Shown here in pieces: positions 9,414 to 17,347 of a DNA stretch of 51,394 bases (the first letter of the stretch is position 1; every line of letters begins with the position of its first letter). This DNA is from JAGMXM01 sp964458325 (GTDB lineage: Bacteria > Verrucomicrobiota > Verrucomicrobiia > Limisphaerales > UBA1319). Under the pieces are notes generated by a model. The model was not told the DNA's origin. It searched no databases and saw nothing but the letters and a program-made list of their open reading frames with translations. The position numbers were made by a program, and so were the translations under genes. The stretch covers positions 1-51,394 of the forward strand of contig CAYWIM010000026.1 of assembly GCA_964458325.1 (NCBI GenBank), in the 5' to 3' direction.

Positions 9414-9506
9414 AAGTGTCCAATCTTGATCGAGTTTCTGTCGCGCATGTTCCACGGCCGCGGGGCACGCCAAGGCCCCGCCGGCCCGCCGACATGACAC
9501 GGATCA

Positions 9507-9547
9507 CACTAGGAGCCCAGGATGCATGATTCATTGACCTGGGTCAA
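9507..9547 (-). promoter_or_regulatory. CRP/FNR-type site and class II promoter for hcp
   Basis: TTGACCTGGGTCAA at 9534-9547 has perfect 6-base arms (TTGACC/GGTCAA) and fits the TTGAC-N4-GTCAA pattern of CRP/FNR-family regulators. On the minus strand a -10-like TAGTGT lies at 9512-9507. Its centre is 31 bases from the palindrome centre, which is the spacing of class II activated promoters (site at about -41.5). The predicted transcription start is near 9500, giving a leader of roughly 87 bases before hcp. Seen: palindrome and spacing. Inferred: activation by an FNR/Dnr/HcpR-like protein encoded elsewhere. Confidence 0.65.
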
Positions 9548-9640
9548 GAAAACCGAGGGATGAGCGGCCATTCATTCTTGGCCGCATTCCCTCGAATCCG
9601 AGCATTGACATTTTCGATTTGTTCAACATTCTTGTTATAC

Positions 9641-9889
9641 ATGAAGACGGCGACGTTGCGGACGCTCCGGCACGATTTCAGGAGCGTGTTCGCTTTTGTG
9701 GAACAGGGCGAGCCGGTGGGCATTAGCAGGCGCGGCAGGATTATCGCGCTGCTGACTCCGCCACCTCGGGCGAAGGCGGCTCGGGCAACGAAGCGCCGCG
9801 ATTTCGCGGAGCGGTTGAAGCGCATTTACGGCGACCGCGTGTTGCCGGGCGACGTGGTCGTTGAAGATCGTGAATCCAGGCCGTACTAG
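9641..9889 (+). CDS. Phd/YefM-family antitoxin
   Basis: An 82-residue protein whose N-terminus MKTATLRTLRHDF, followed by FAFVEQGEPVGISRRGRIIA, matches the Phd/YefM DNA-binding fold. The C-terminal tail (from about residue 45) is basic then acidic, as expected for the toxin-neutralising region. The frame is open from 9560, but M28 of that frame (9641) fits the family start. No Shine-Dalgarno precedes it. TTGACA at 9605-9610 is a perfect -35, and CATTCT 16 bases on is a weak -10 only 8 bases before the ATG, so a leaderless transcript is possible. A PIN toxin gene follows after 20 bases. Probably autoregulates the pair. Confidence 0.85.
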   Translation: MKTATLRTLRHDFRSVFAFVEQGEPVGISRRGRIIALLTPPPRAKAARATKRRDFAERLKRIYGDRVLPGDVVVEDRESRPY

Positions 9890-9909
9890 AATCGCGGCGC
9901 TCGTTCGAC

Positions 9910-10344
9910 ATGCCATTCTACGCCGACACCAGCTTCCTGGTCCGCGTGTACACTCCTCACACCGACTCCCGATGGGCGCTGGCATGGATGCAGAGGGCGC
10001 GCGAGCCGCTGCCCTTCACTCCGCTGCATCGCCACGAGTTGCGCAACGCCGTTCGGCTCCGGGTATTTCGCGGCGAAATCACAGCCGATCAGCGGCGCCG
10101 GACCCTCCAAGAGATCGAGTCCGATCTCGCCGACAACATCCTCGTGCACACGCTGATTCCGTGGACGGACACGTTCCGGCGGTCGGAGGAGCTGGCGGCC
10201 GCGCATACCGAAAGGCTGGGTGTGCGCAGCATCGATCTGCTGCATGTCGGACTCGCACTGACGCTCCACTCCACCGACTTCCTGACCCATGACGCGCGCC
10301 AGGCAATGCTGGCGAGCGCCGCCGGTTTGCGGGTCAAGCCGTGA
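9910..10344 (+). CDS. PIN-domain (VapC-like) toxin ribonuclease
   Basis: A 144-residue PIN domain. The first strand is MPFYADTSFLVRVY with D6. Further conserved acidic positions are E43 (HRHELRNAV), D109 (RSIDLLHVG) and D123/D128 (TDFLTHDAR). These match the Mg-binding acidic cluster of VapC-type endoribonucleases. The gene lies 20 bases after a Phd-type antitoxin gene, a classic type II toxin-antitoxin order, although Phd with PIN is a mixed pairing compared with VapB with VapC. The likely target is a tRNA or rRNA loop (family knowledge); specificity cannot be read from sequence. Confidence 0.88.
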   Translation: MPFYADTSFLVRVYTPHTDSRWALAWMQRAREPLPFTPLHRHELRNAVRLRVFRGEITADQRRRTLQEIESDLADNILVHTLIPWTDTFRRSEELAAAHTERLGVRSIDLLHVGLALTLHSTDFLTHDARQAMLASAAGLRVKP

Positions 10345-10356
10345 CTGGGCCGCGCC

Positions 10357-10408
10357 GCAACCCGGGCATTGCCCGGTGCGCCCCGCGGACGATTTCGATC
10401 CGGGTTGC
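10357..10408. terminator. Nested stem-loops after the Phd/PIN operon
   Basis: An outer perfect 9-base inverted repeat (GCAACCCGG at 10357-10365, CCGGGTTGC at 10400-10408) overlaps a tight hairpin CCGGGC-ATT-GCCCGG (10362-10376). The two structures compete for the same bases. The position, right after the toxin stop and before the leader ORF of the next gene, fits a terminator or an attenuator. There is no T-run. Confidence 0.4.
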
Positions 10409-10430
10409 ATTTGGACCAGGGGAGGTCATA

Positions 10431-10481
10431 ATGCAGGCCTCGTGGGATCAACAAGAACAGCGAAGACCAAAGACCATATGA
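10431..10481 (+). CDS. Possible 16-residue leader peptide coupled to the ThuA-like gene
   Basis: The frame ATG...TGA encodes MQASWDQQEQRRPKTI. It has a strong Shine-Dalgarno, AGGGGAGGT, about 4 bases before the ATG, whereas the ThuA-like start at 10478 has none as good. Its TGA (10479-10481) overlaps the ThuA ATG as ATGA, so ribosomes finishing the leader could re-initiate on the next gene. It may be a translational-coupling uORF. Too short to judge by homology. Confidence 0.4.
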   Translation: MQASWDQQEQRRPKTI

Positions 10482-11380
10482 AGACCAGTGCGATGATTTT
10501 CGGCGCGGCGGTTCTGCTGGCGGCCGGTGCGACGTGCATGCGGGGCGCCCAGGCGGAGCGCAAGCCGCTGCCGGTATTGAGCGAGGCGGAGCTGGGCCGG
10601 ATCGATGCCGCCCTTCCGGAGAAGGCCACCGCCGCTCCCAAACAGCCCCGCCGTTTGCTGGTGTTTGACCGGTGCGAGGGTTTTGTGCATGGAGGAGGCA
10701 TCGTGGCGGGGAACCGGGCGATCGAATCGATGGGCAAAAAGACCGGGGCATTCGCTGTGGATATCTCCGCGGATTACGGGGTGTTTACGCCCGACAACCT
10801 GGCCAAGTACGACGCGGTGGTGCTCAACAACACGACGCAACTGAAGATGTCCGATAGCGCGAGGCAGGCGCTCCTGGATTTCGTCCGAGGCGGCAAAGGC
10901 CTGGTCGGCATCCATGCCGCGACCGACAATTTCTACGATTGGCCGGAAGGGGCGGCGATGCTGGGCGGCGTGTTTGACGGGCATCCGTGGGGCGCCAGCG
11001 GGACGTGGGCGTTCAAGCTGGACGATCCGAAGCACGCGCTGAACCGCGCATTTGGCGGGCAGGGCTTCAAGCTCAAGGACGAGATCTACCAGTTCAAGGA
11101 ACCCTATACCCGAGCCGACCGGCGCGTTTTGCTGACGCTGGATCTCTCGGATCCTGCCACGGGCGGCGTCCAGAAGGGCGTCAAGCGGGCCGACAAGGAT
11201 TTCGCGGTGGCGTGGGTCAAGAGCGAGCAGCAAGGGCGCGTCTTTTTCTGCGGCTTGGGGCATGAACGCAACGTGTTCATGGAGCCCGCGGTCATGCAAT
11301 TCCTCCTGGACGGCATCCAATATGCCGCGGGCGACCTGCGAGCCAACGCGCGGCCGCGGCAGCCGGGCAGGGCGCGTTGA
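10478..11380 (+). CDS. Secreted ThuA-like (trehalose-utilisation/GATase1-like) protein
   Basis: A 300-residue protein starting with a signal peptide (MKTSAMIFGAAVLLAAGATC). The mature part shows the ThuA fold: LLVFDRCEGFVHGG, YDAVVLNNTTQLK, LLDFVRGGKGLVGIHAATD, GGVFDGHPWG and FFCGLGHERNVF. ThuA-like domains are flavodoxin/GATase-like. They occur with carbohydrate catabolism genes and are abundant in Verrucomicrobia and Planctomycetes, but the reaction is not settled. The next gene starts 1 base after the stop, so it is transcribed into the polysaccharide cluster, which may reflect shared export or glycan metabolism. Confidence 0.88.
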   Translation: MKTSAMIFGAAVLLAAGATCMRGAQAERKPLPVLSEAELGRIDAALPEKATAAPKQPRRLLVFDRCEGFVHGGGIVAGNRAIESMGKKTGAFAVDISADYGVFTPDNLAKYDAVVLNNTTQLKMSDSARQALLDFVRGGKGLVGIHAATDNFYDWPEGAAMLGGVFDGHPWGASGTWAFKLDDPKHALNRAFGGQGFKLKDEIYQFKEPYTRADRRVLLTLDLSDPATGGVQKGVKRADKDFAVAWVKSEQQGRVFFCGLGHERNVFMEPAVMQFLLDGIQYAAGDLRANARPRQPGRAR

Positions 11381-11381
11381 C

Positions 11382-12350
11382 ATGGGCGACACACCGTTCA
11401 TTCATCCGCAAGCCCTGGTCGAACCCGGGGCGACGGTGGGGGCTCGAACCCGGGTCTGGGCGTTTGCCCATCTGTTGCCGGGAGCGCGGGTGGGCGAGGA
11501 CTGCAACATCTGCGACCATGTGTTCATCGAAAACGACGTGGCCGTGGGGGACCGGGTGACGATTAAATGCGGCGTCCAGCTATGGGACGCGGTGGTGCTC
11601 GAGGACGACGTGTTCGTCGGGCCGAACGCGACCTTCACGAACGACCGGTATCCCCGCAGCCGGCAGCGTCCCCCGGCCTATCTGTCGACCGTGGTCCGAT
11701 CCGGGGCGTCGATTGGGGCGAACGCGACGATCCTGGCGGGGATCACGATCGGCCGCAACGCCATGGTCGGCGCGGGGGCGGTGGTGACCAAGGATGTTCC
11801 CGCCAACGCGGTGGTGGTGGGCAACCCGGCTCGAATCAAAGGTTATGTCACCGGGAGGGAGCGGGCGCCCGGAGCAGCGGCGGCCTCGGCGCCGCCACCG
11901 GCCGGACCGGGTGCCGAGCTCGATGTCCGCGGCGTGCGGCAACTCGATCTGCCGCTGGTCGTGGACCTGCGCGGCAGCCTCTCCTTTGCCGAGGTCGAGC
12001 GCCATCTGCCGTTCGCGCCGCGCCGGTATTTCGTCGTGTTCGATGTCCAGAGCGAGAAGATCCGCGGCGAGCATGCCCACCGGCGGCTGCATCAGTTCCT
12101 GGTTTGCCTCAAGGGATCGTGCACGGTCATGGTCGATGACGGGGAGCGGAGGGCGGAGGTGGTGTTGAACCGTCCGACGCTGGGGCTATGGGTGCCGCCG
12201 ATGGTGTGGGCCGCCCAGTACCACTACTCTCCCGACGCGCTGTTGCTCGTTCTGGCGTCGGAGCCGTACGATGCCGCGGAGTACATCCGGGATTACGATG
12301 CTTTTCTGGCCGAGGTTCGGGCTTCGGGTGGACCGGGCCGCTCGGCCTGA
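11382..12350 (+). CDS. Bifunctional hexapeptide acetyltransferase / dTDP-4-keto-6-deoxyhexose 3,4-ketoisomerase (FdtD/WxcM-like)
   Basis: A 322-residue fusion. Residues 1-155 are hexapeptide repeats of a left-handed beta-helix acyltransferase (VGARTRVWAFAHLLPGARVG, then IGANATILAGITIGRNAMVG). After an Ala/Pro linker (about 160-180), residues 185-315 form a cupin of the FdtA/QdtA type (DVQSEKIRGEHAHRRLHQFL, YIRDYDAFL); the His of GEHAH matches the catalytic His. Family knowledge: the cupin converts dTDP-4-keto-6-deoxyglucose to the 3-keto sugar, an aminotransferase makes the 3-amino sugar, and the acetyltransferase caps it (dTDP-Fuc3NAc or Qui3NAc). The required aminotransferase and rmlAB genes are not in this window. 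Likely supplies a sugar for the downstream glycosyltransferases. Confidence 0.9.
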   Translation: MGDTPFIHPQALVEPGATVGARTRVWAFAHLLPGARVGEDCNICDHVFIENDVAVGDRVTIKCGVQLWDAVVLEDDVFVGPNATFTNDRYPRSRQRPPAYLSTVVRSGASIGANATILAGITIGRNAMVGAGAVVTKDVPANAVVVGNPARIKGYVTGRERAPGAAAASAPPPAGPGAELDVRGVRQLDLPLVVDLRGSLSFAEVERHLPFAPRRYFVVFDVQSEKIRGEHAHRRLHQFLVCLKGSCTVMVDDGERRAEVVLNRPTLGLWVPPMVWAAQYHYSPDALLLVLASEPYDAAEYIRDYDAFLAEVRASGGPGRSA

Positions 12351-12424
12351 CGATCCACGGGATGACTCCCCGTAGCCAAGGTTCGCGCGCTGAACCCATG
12401 AACCGAACCCCCCCTTTCCCTGCC

Positions 12425-12472
12425 CTCTCTCCGGCGGACCGCGGGGGGGAGGGTGGCCGAAGGCCGGGAGAG
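12425..12472. repeat. Dispersed CTCTCC/GGAGAG palindrome, copy 2
   Basis: Arms CTCTCC (12425-12430) and GGAGAG (12467-12472) flank GGCGGACCGCGG and a GTGGCCGAAGGCC segment. It is related to 6545-6575 by the shared CTCTCC, GCGGACCG and GAGAGG blocks in the same order. It sits between the ketoisomerase stop (12350) and the likely start of the next gene. Confidence 0.6.
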
Positions 12473-12505
12473 GATGGGCGGCTCATGGGAAATGGAGTGG
12501 ATGGG

Positions 12506-13477
12506 ATGGCGGATTCGGCGCCGGATTCGAGGGGTTCGGACCGGCCGCTCATCAGCGTATTGATCCCGCTGTACAACCATGAGCGATACATCGAGCGATG
12601 CCTGGAGAGCCTTCGCGAGACGGCCTATCGGCCGCTCGAGGGAGTGGTGCTGGACGACGGATCGACCGACCGGTCCGCGCGCATCTCGGGGGAATGGATC
12701 CAGCGCGCCAGCCAACCCGGCCTGACGATCCAGCTCCACAGCGAACCCAACCGCGGGCTGCCAGGCGCGCTCAACCGCCTCGTGGAGCTGGCCCGGGGCG
12801 AGTTTTTCGTGATTCTTGCCAGCGACGATTACCTGCTGCCGGGCGGGGTCGAGGTCCGATGGCGCTCGCTGCAGGCGCATCCGGAATGGCTGGGAGTTTT
12901 TGGCGATGCCGTGGCGGTGGATGAGGAAGGGCAGACCGTGCACGCCAGCGCCCTCGAGCATCTGACCCGGGCGAACAAGCGAGCGCTGCTGGATGCGCGG
13001 TTAATTGCGCGCGAGCTGATCCTCCGTTGGGGGGTCCCGGGAGGCGCGCTGATGGTGCGGCGGTCGGCGTACGATCCGGAACGGGGGATCGGCCCGTACG
13101 ACCCAAGCCTGAGCTTCGAGGACCGGGACTTTTATCTGCGCGGTCTGGCTCGGGGTGCGATCGGATTCGTCGATGCCTCGGTGTCGGCCTACCGGATCCA
13201 TGGCGACAACACGTTCAAGACGGCCAATTCAGAGCGGCTCAAGCGGCTGTTCGGGGATCTGCGGCTGGTGGAGAACCGCAACGCCAAGCGGTTCCGGGGA
13301 TTGGATGCGGTCGCGCTAAGGGTCCTGTCGCGGCTGGCGGATCACCGGTATCGCGAGCTCGAGGGTGATCGGCCGGCTCGGCTGCGCCAGGCGTTGCTTT
13401 GGAAGCTGGTGGGGGCTCTCTATCGGTGGCACTCGATCGAAGTCCGCCTGTGCGGCCGCCGTCCGAAACGCCCATGA
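12506..13477 (+). CDS. Family 2 glycosyltransferase
   Basis: A GT-A fold transferase of about 323 residues: ISVLIPLYNHERYIERCLES at the N-terminus, DDGSTD at residues 50-55 (nucleotide-sugar binding), ILASDDYLLPGG (DxD-like metal site) and SFEDRDFYLRG (catalytic-base region). The start at 12506 is chosen because GGAGTGG lies 6-8 bases upstream; ATG 12485 is an alternative, and the open frame further upstream runs through a palindromic repeat. The stop overlaps the next start (ATGA at 13474). Probably adds a sugar to a lipid-linked exopolysaccharide or O-antigen repeat unit in the cytoplasm; donor and acceptor unknown. Confidence 0.9.
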   Translation: MADSAPDSRGSDRPLISVLIPLYNHERYIERCLESLRETAYRPLEGVVLDDGSTDRSARISGEWIQRASQPGLTIQLHSEPNRGLPGALNRLVELARGEFFVILASDDYLLPGGVEVRWRSLQAHPEWLGVFGDAVAVDEEGQTVHASALEHLTRANKRALLDARLIARELILRWGVPGGALMVRRSAYDPERGIGPYDPSLSFEDRDFYLRGLARGAIGFVDASVSAYRIHGDNTFKTANSERLKRLFGDLRLVENRNAKRFRGLDAVALRVLSRLADHRYRELEGDRPARLRQALLWKLVGALYRWHSIEVRLCGRRPKRP

Positions 13478-14583
13478 ACGTCCTGGCGATCCATAACACA
13501 TGCCGTTTTGTGGGCGGCGCCGAGACGGTGTTGGGGTATCTGCTGGGAGGGAACGCCGAACAGCAGGGGAGCAACTGGACGGTGGCGATCGGATCTGATA
13601 GCCGGGTGGCGGAGCTGGTCCCTTCGAGCATGCGGACCGTGGTCATTCCCGGCAACGAAGACGTGCGGCCAATGCGCCTGATGCAACAGCTGATGGCCCT
13701 GTGGCGAGCCCATCGCCGGCAACGGTTCGACCTGATTCACGCCTGGGCGGCTCGGGATTGGGAGCTGGCATCGCTGTTGGGCGGCTGGATCCGGCGGCCG
13801 GTGGTCGGCACGCTCCATGATCACCCGCGGGCGCGATATCATGCGCCAAGGCGCCAGCGGCTCATGCGGCGCTGCGCGGGCTGGGGATTGAACCGGGTGG
13901 TGTGCGTGTCGCATGCATTGCGCGAGGCCTGCGCCGAGGCGGGATATCCGCGGGAGCGGCTGGCGGTGATTCATAACGGGCTGCCATGGCCGGCGGGATC
14001 GGCGGCGGCGCACAGGGAAGGGATCTGCCGGATCGGGTATCTGGGCGTCTTTTCGGAGCTCAAGGGGATGCCGTGGCTATTCGAGCTGGCGGACCGCCTG
14101 GCCATGCGGGTTCCCGATGGCTGGGAGTGGGTGATCGGCGGTGCGGCACAGGACGATGACGGCCGGAACATGCTGGCGTCGATTCAAGAACGATACCGAG
14201 GCAGGCCCTGGTGGGACCGGGTGAGGTGGACCGGATGGGTCGAGCGGCGGTTTGAGTTTCTCCGGTCGCTGGATCTGCTGGTGTTTCCAACCCAGGAATT
14301 CGATTGTCTGCCGACGGTGTTGATCGAGGCGGGCGCGTGCGGGGTGCCGGCGCTGGCCTCCCGCCGGGGAGGCGTGCCCGAGATTGTCGCCGACGGAGAG
14401 ACTGGCTGGCTGATGGACCCGGGGGCGGCGGAGCCGGCAGTCGAAATCCTGGCGCGGCTGGTTGCGGATCCGGCGGCGCGATGGGCGGTGGGCCAGCGGG
14501 CGATGGCCAGGACGCGCGACGAATTTGCGCTGGAGAAAATGGTTGCACGCTACGGGCAACTATACTGTAGTTTGACGTCATGA
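13474..14583 (+). CDS. Family 4 (GT-B) glycosyltransferase
   Basis: A 369-residue protein starting MNVLAIHNTCRFVGGAETVL, the glycine-rich N-terminus of GT4 enzymes. The C-terminal Rossmann domain carries the E-x7-E motif (EFDCLPTVLIEAG) and RGGVPEIVADGETGWLM, typical of retaining GT4 transferases. ATGA overlaps at both ends (13474 and 14580) show tight translational coupling with the GT2 gene before it and the polymerase gene after it. Likely a cytoplasmic enzyme building the polysaccharide repeat; the sugar donor is unknown. Confidence 0.93.
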   Translation: MNVLAIHNTCRFVGGAETVLGYLLGGNAEQQGSNWTVAIGSDSRVAELVPSSMRTVVIPGNEDVRPMRLMQQLMALWRAHRRQRFDLIHAWAARDWELASLLGGWIRRPVVGTLHDHPRARYHAPRRQRLMRRCAGWGLNRVVCVSHALREACAEAGYPRERLAVIHNGLPWPAGSAAAHREGICRIGYLGVFSELKGMPWLFELADRLAMRVPDGWEWVIGGAAQDDDGRNMLASIQERYRGRPWWDRVRWTGWVERRFEFLRSLDLLVFPTQEFDCLPTVLIEAGACGVPALASRRGGVPEIVADGETGWLMDPGAAEPAVEILARLVADPAARWAVGQRAMARTRDEFALEKMVARYGQLYCSLTS

Positions 14584-16139
14584 CATCAGGCGCCATGGTG
14601 CCGCGATCGCTGGTGATATTCGGGGTCTGCATTCCCCTGGCCTTGCTGCTGGGGTATGTGATGGCCAACCCCTTCAGCACGCGGAACATCATGCTCGTCG
14701 GGGTGGTGATGATGGTGATCACCCTGCCCCTCTGGATGCGGTGGCATCACGAGCTGTTGCTGCTGTCGTGGAACTCGATGCTGGTGGCGTTCTTCCTGCC
14801 CGGGCAGCAGCCGTTTTGGGTCCCTGCGGCATTCATCAGCCTCTTCTTCTCGGTGCTCAACCACACGATGGACAAGGAGCACGAGATCGTCCGGGTGCCT
14901 TCGCTGACGCGTCCGCTCCTCTGCCTGAGCGCCGTCTTGCTGGTGACGGCGCTGGCGACCGGCGGATTGATCGGGCAGGCCCTGGGCAGCGACCTGTGGG
15001 GCGCCCGCCGCTATTTCACCACCTTTGGGGCGGTCATTGGATTCTACGCGCTGATGATGGTCCGGCTCTCGCCCGCCCGAGCGCAGCTGCTGGTCGGGCT
15101 GTTTGTTGCGTCGACGATCGTGGCGGCCATGAGCGATTTGATCTACATGCTCGGACCGCGGTTCTACATCCTCTATCATTTCTTCAATCCCGAGCTGGCG
15201 GGGCTCCAGGCGAGCACTCAGGATTACTTGAACCGCCTGACGGGCGTCTCGCTGGCGGCCAACGCGCTGGTGCTCTGGATGCTGGTGCGGCATGGCGCCG
15301 GCGGCGTGCTGGACGTGTCGCATCCGATCCGGCTGGCGGCGTTCTGGGGGCTGGTGGCTCTGAGCATGCTGGGCGGCTTTCGATCGACGGTCGTCCTGTT
15401 CATCATGATCTTTGGATTTCTCTTTTATTTTGAAGGGCTGTTCCGAACCCGAGTGTTCCCGGCTTTGATCATGGTGGGAATCCTTGGGACGGTTTTCCTG
15501 TTCGCGTTTTCCGAGCATCTGCCGCTGTCGGTGCAGCGGAGCATCAGTTTCCTGCCGATCCGGATGGATCCGAAGGCGCGGATCGATGCGGCGAGCACGA
15601 CCGACTGGCGTCTGCAGATGTGGAAGGCGGTGTGGCCCGAGGTGCCCAAGCACCTCCTGCTCGGGCGGGGCTATGCGTTTAGCGGGACGGATTATTATCT
15701 AACCCAAATGGCCGTGGCCCAGGAGCACTTGCCCGCCTATGAATCCACGCTGATCAACGGCAATTACCACAACGGATGGCTGACGGTCCTGATCCCGTTC
15801 GGCCTGCCCGGGCTGGCCGCGTTTCTGTGGTTCCTCGTGGCGGGCTATAAGGTGTTAAGGGCCAACTACCGATATGGCCCGGAGAACTATCGCAATCTGA
15901 ACACCTTCCTGCTGGCGTATTACCTGTCCCGGTCGATCTTTTACTTGGTGGCCTATGGGCAGTTCGATCTTGACCTTTCGACGTTCACGGGGACGCTGGC
16001 CTTGAGCATCAGTTTGAATGGAGGCATCTGCCGGCCTGGCGGGAGCCGTGAATCTACACTGCGCCCCGCGGCGAAGCCCGTCATCCGCCCCGACCGATGG
16101 TTGGATCCGAACATCGGATTGATCCGGCCGCGGATGTAG
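14580..16139 (+). CDS. O-antigen ligase/polymerase-like (Wzy_C) membrane protein
   Basis: A 519-residue protein with about 10-12 hydrophobic segments, starting in LVIFGVCIPLALLLGYVMA. The large loop before the last helices contains WRLQMWKAVWPEV and LLLGRGYAFSG, then HNGWLTVLIPFGLPGLAAF. This is the periplasmic-loop signature of the Wzy_C family (O-antigen ligases and exopolysaccharide polymerases). Family role: polymerises undecaprenyl-linked repeat units, or ligates polymer to an acceptor, on the outer face of the inner membrane. It overlaps the upstream GT4 gene by ATGA. The soluble tail after about residue 480 is polar and may be unstructured. Confidence 0.85.
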   Translation: MTSGAMVPRSLVIFGVCIPLALLLGYVMANPFSTRNIMLVGVVMMVITLPLWMRWHHELLLLSWNSMLVAFFLPGQQPFWVPAAFISLFFSVLNHTMDKEHEIVRVPSLTRPLLCLSAVLLVTALATGGLIGQALGSDLWGARRYFTTFGAVIGFYALMMVRLSPARAQLLVGLFVASTIVAAMSDLIYMLGPRFYILYHFFNPELAGLQASTQDYLNRLTGVSLAANALVLWMLVRHGAGGVLDVSHPIRLAAFWGLVALSMLGGFRSTVVLFIMIFGFLFYFEGLFRTRVFPALIMVGILGTVFLFAFSEHLPLSVQRSISFLPIRMDPKARIDAASTTDWRLQMWKAVWPEVPKHLLLGRGYAFSGTDYYLTQMAVAQEHLPAYESTLINGNYHNGWLTVLIPFGLPGLAAFLWFLVAGYKVLRANYRYGPENYRNLNTFLLAYYLSRSIFYLVAYGQFDLDLSTFTGTLALSISLNGGICRPGGSRESTLRPAAKPVIRPDRWLDPNIGLIRPRM

Positions 16140-16183
16140 GTGCAGCGGATCTGCGGCGGGCATCGAAGATCGGCGGCGGAAAT

Positions 16184-17260
16184 ATGCGCGTCGGCATCGA
16201 CACCAATCCGATTTACGTCACGCGTGCGGGGACTGCCCGTTATGTGCGGAATCTATTGGACGGTCTGCGGAGGCTGAGCGGGCTGGAGATTTGCGAGGTG
16301 GGCTGGCCGGTCGAGAACTTCGGCTATCGGCAGCCGTGGCGGGCGCTGCGGACCGCCTACCGGGAGCTGGTCTGGTGCAAGACGCAGGCGCCCCGGCTGC
16401 TGCGCGATTTCGGGGCGGATTTGTTTCACACGACGGACATCCCGCTGGTCCGGTTGCCACCGGGTGTCGCGCACGTCATCACGGTTCATGATGTCGCCGT
16501 GTTTCGCCATCCCGAGCGGTTTCGCCGATGGCACCGCGCCGCGGCGAAGAGGCGATTTGGCCGATTGCACGAGGCCAGAGCTATCCTGTGCGTGAGCGAG
16601 TTCACGCGCCGCGAAGTCCATGCCGTGCTCGGGATCCCTCTCGATCGGATGCGCGTGGTCTATTCCGGACGAGCTTTCGAATCGCTGGCGCGGACGCCGG
16701 AAGAGCGTCGGCCGGACCGGATGATCGATGGGGACTTCTTTTTATTTGTGAGCTCCCTCGAGCCGGGCAAGAACGTGCGGCTGATCCGGCAGGTCTATGA
16801 GATGGCCAAGGGGCGGGGGGTGTCCCTGCCGCCGCTGGTGCTGATGGGCGCTCGATGGGAGGGCGTTCCGCACGAAGGCCCGCCGCCGTCGAGCTGGGTG
16901 TTCCTGGGATACCAGCCGGACAGCGTGTTGGTCTACTTGTATCGCCGGGCGCGGGCGTTGCTGTTTCCGAGTCAATACGAGGGTTTTGGGTTTCCGATCG
17001 TGGAGGCCATGGGGCTGGGTTGTCCGGTGATCTGCTCGCCGGTGGCCAGCTTGCCGGAGGCTGGCGGCACGGCCGCCTGCTACGCCGACCCGACGCCCGA
17101 GGCTTATTTGAAAGCCATGGTCCGGATGTGTCGCGAGGACGGCTGGCGAGCGGAGTGGATCGAACGCGGGCGATCGCATGCGTTGCGGTTTACATGGGAT
17201 CGCTGTGCGGAGGAGACGTTCGACCTTTACAGGCGGGCCGCTCGGATGCAGTTGGACTGA
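16184..17260 (+). CDS. Family 4 glycosyltransferase (mannosyltransferase-like)
   Basis: A 358-residue GT-B protein. N-terminus MRVGIDTNPIYVTRAGTARY; conserved HTTDIPLVRLP, HVITVHDVAVFRHPE and FLFVSSLEPGKNV; C-terminal E-x7-E site in YEGFGFPIVEAMGLG followed by PVICSPVASLPE. The architecture matches the WbaZ/RfaG-type GT4 group. The frame is open from 16097, but ATG 16184 gives the family N-terminus and lies 44 bases after the polymerase stop. Likely the third sugar-adding enzyme in this polysaccharide operon. Confidence 0.92.
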   Translation: MRVGIDTNPIYVTRAGTARYVRNLLDGLRRLSGLEICEVGWPVENFGYRQPWRALRTAYRELVWCKTQAPRLLRDFGADLFHTTDIPLVRLPPGVAHVITVHDVAVFRHPERFRRWHRAAAKRRFGRLHEARAILCVSEFTRREVHAVLGIPLDRMRVVYSGRAFESLARTPEERRPDRMIDGDFFLFVSSLEPGKNVRLIRQVYEMAKGRGVSLPPLVLMGARWEGVPHEGPPPSSWVFLGYQPDSVLVYLYRRARALLFPSQYEGFGFPIVEAMGLGCPVICSPVASLPEAGGTAACYADPTPEAYLKAMVRMCREDGWRAEWIERGRSHALRFTWDRCAEETFDLYRRAARMQLD

Positions 17261-17347
17261 GAGCGTGTTTGAAAAAAGTTCGCATCCCGCCGGCCGCATG
17301 GGCTATGGTCTATCAAGGCTTGGTCGCCGTTTGACGTGGATCCAGCG

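Noticed and set aside
14580..16139. Exosortase candidate, because PEP-CTERM proteins are nearby
   Set aside because: The motifs (HNGWLTVL loop, LLLGRG) match the Wzy_C polymerase/ligase family; the exosortase Cys/Arg/His triad is not evident.
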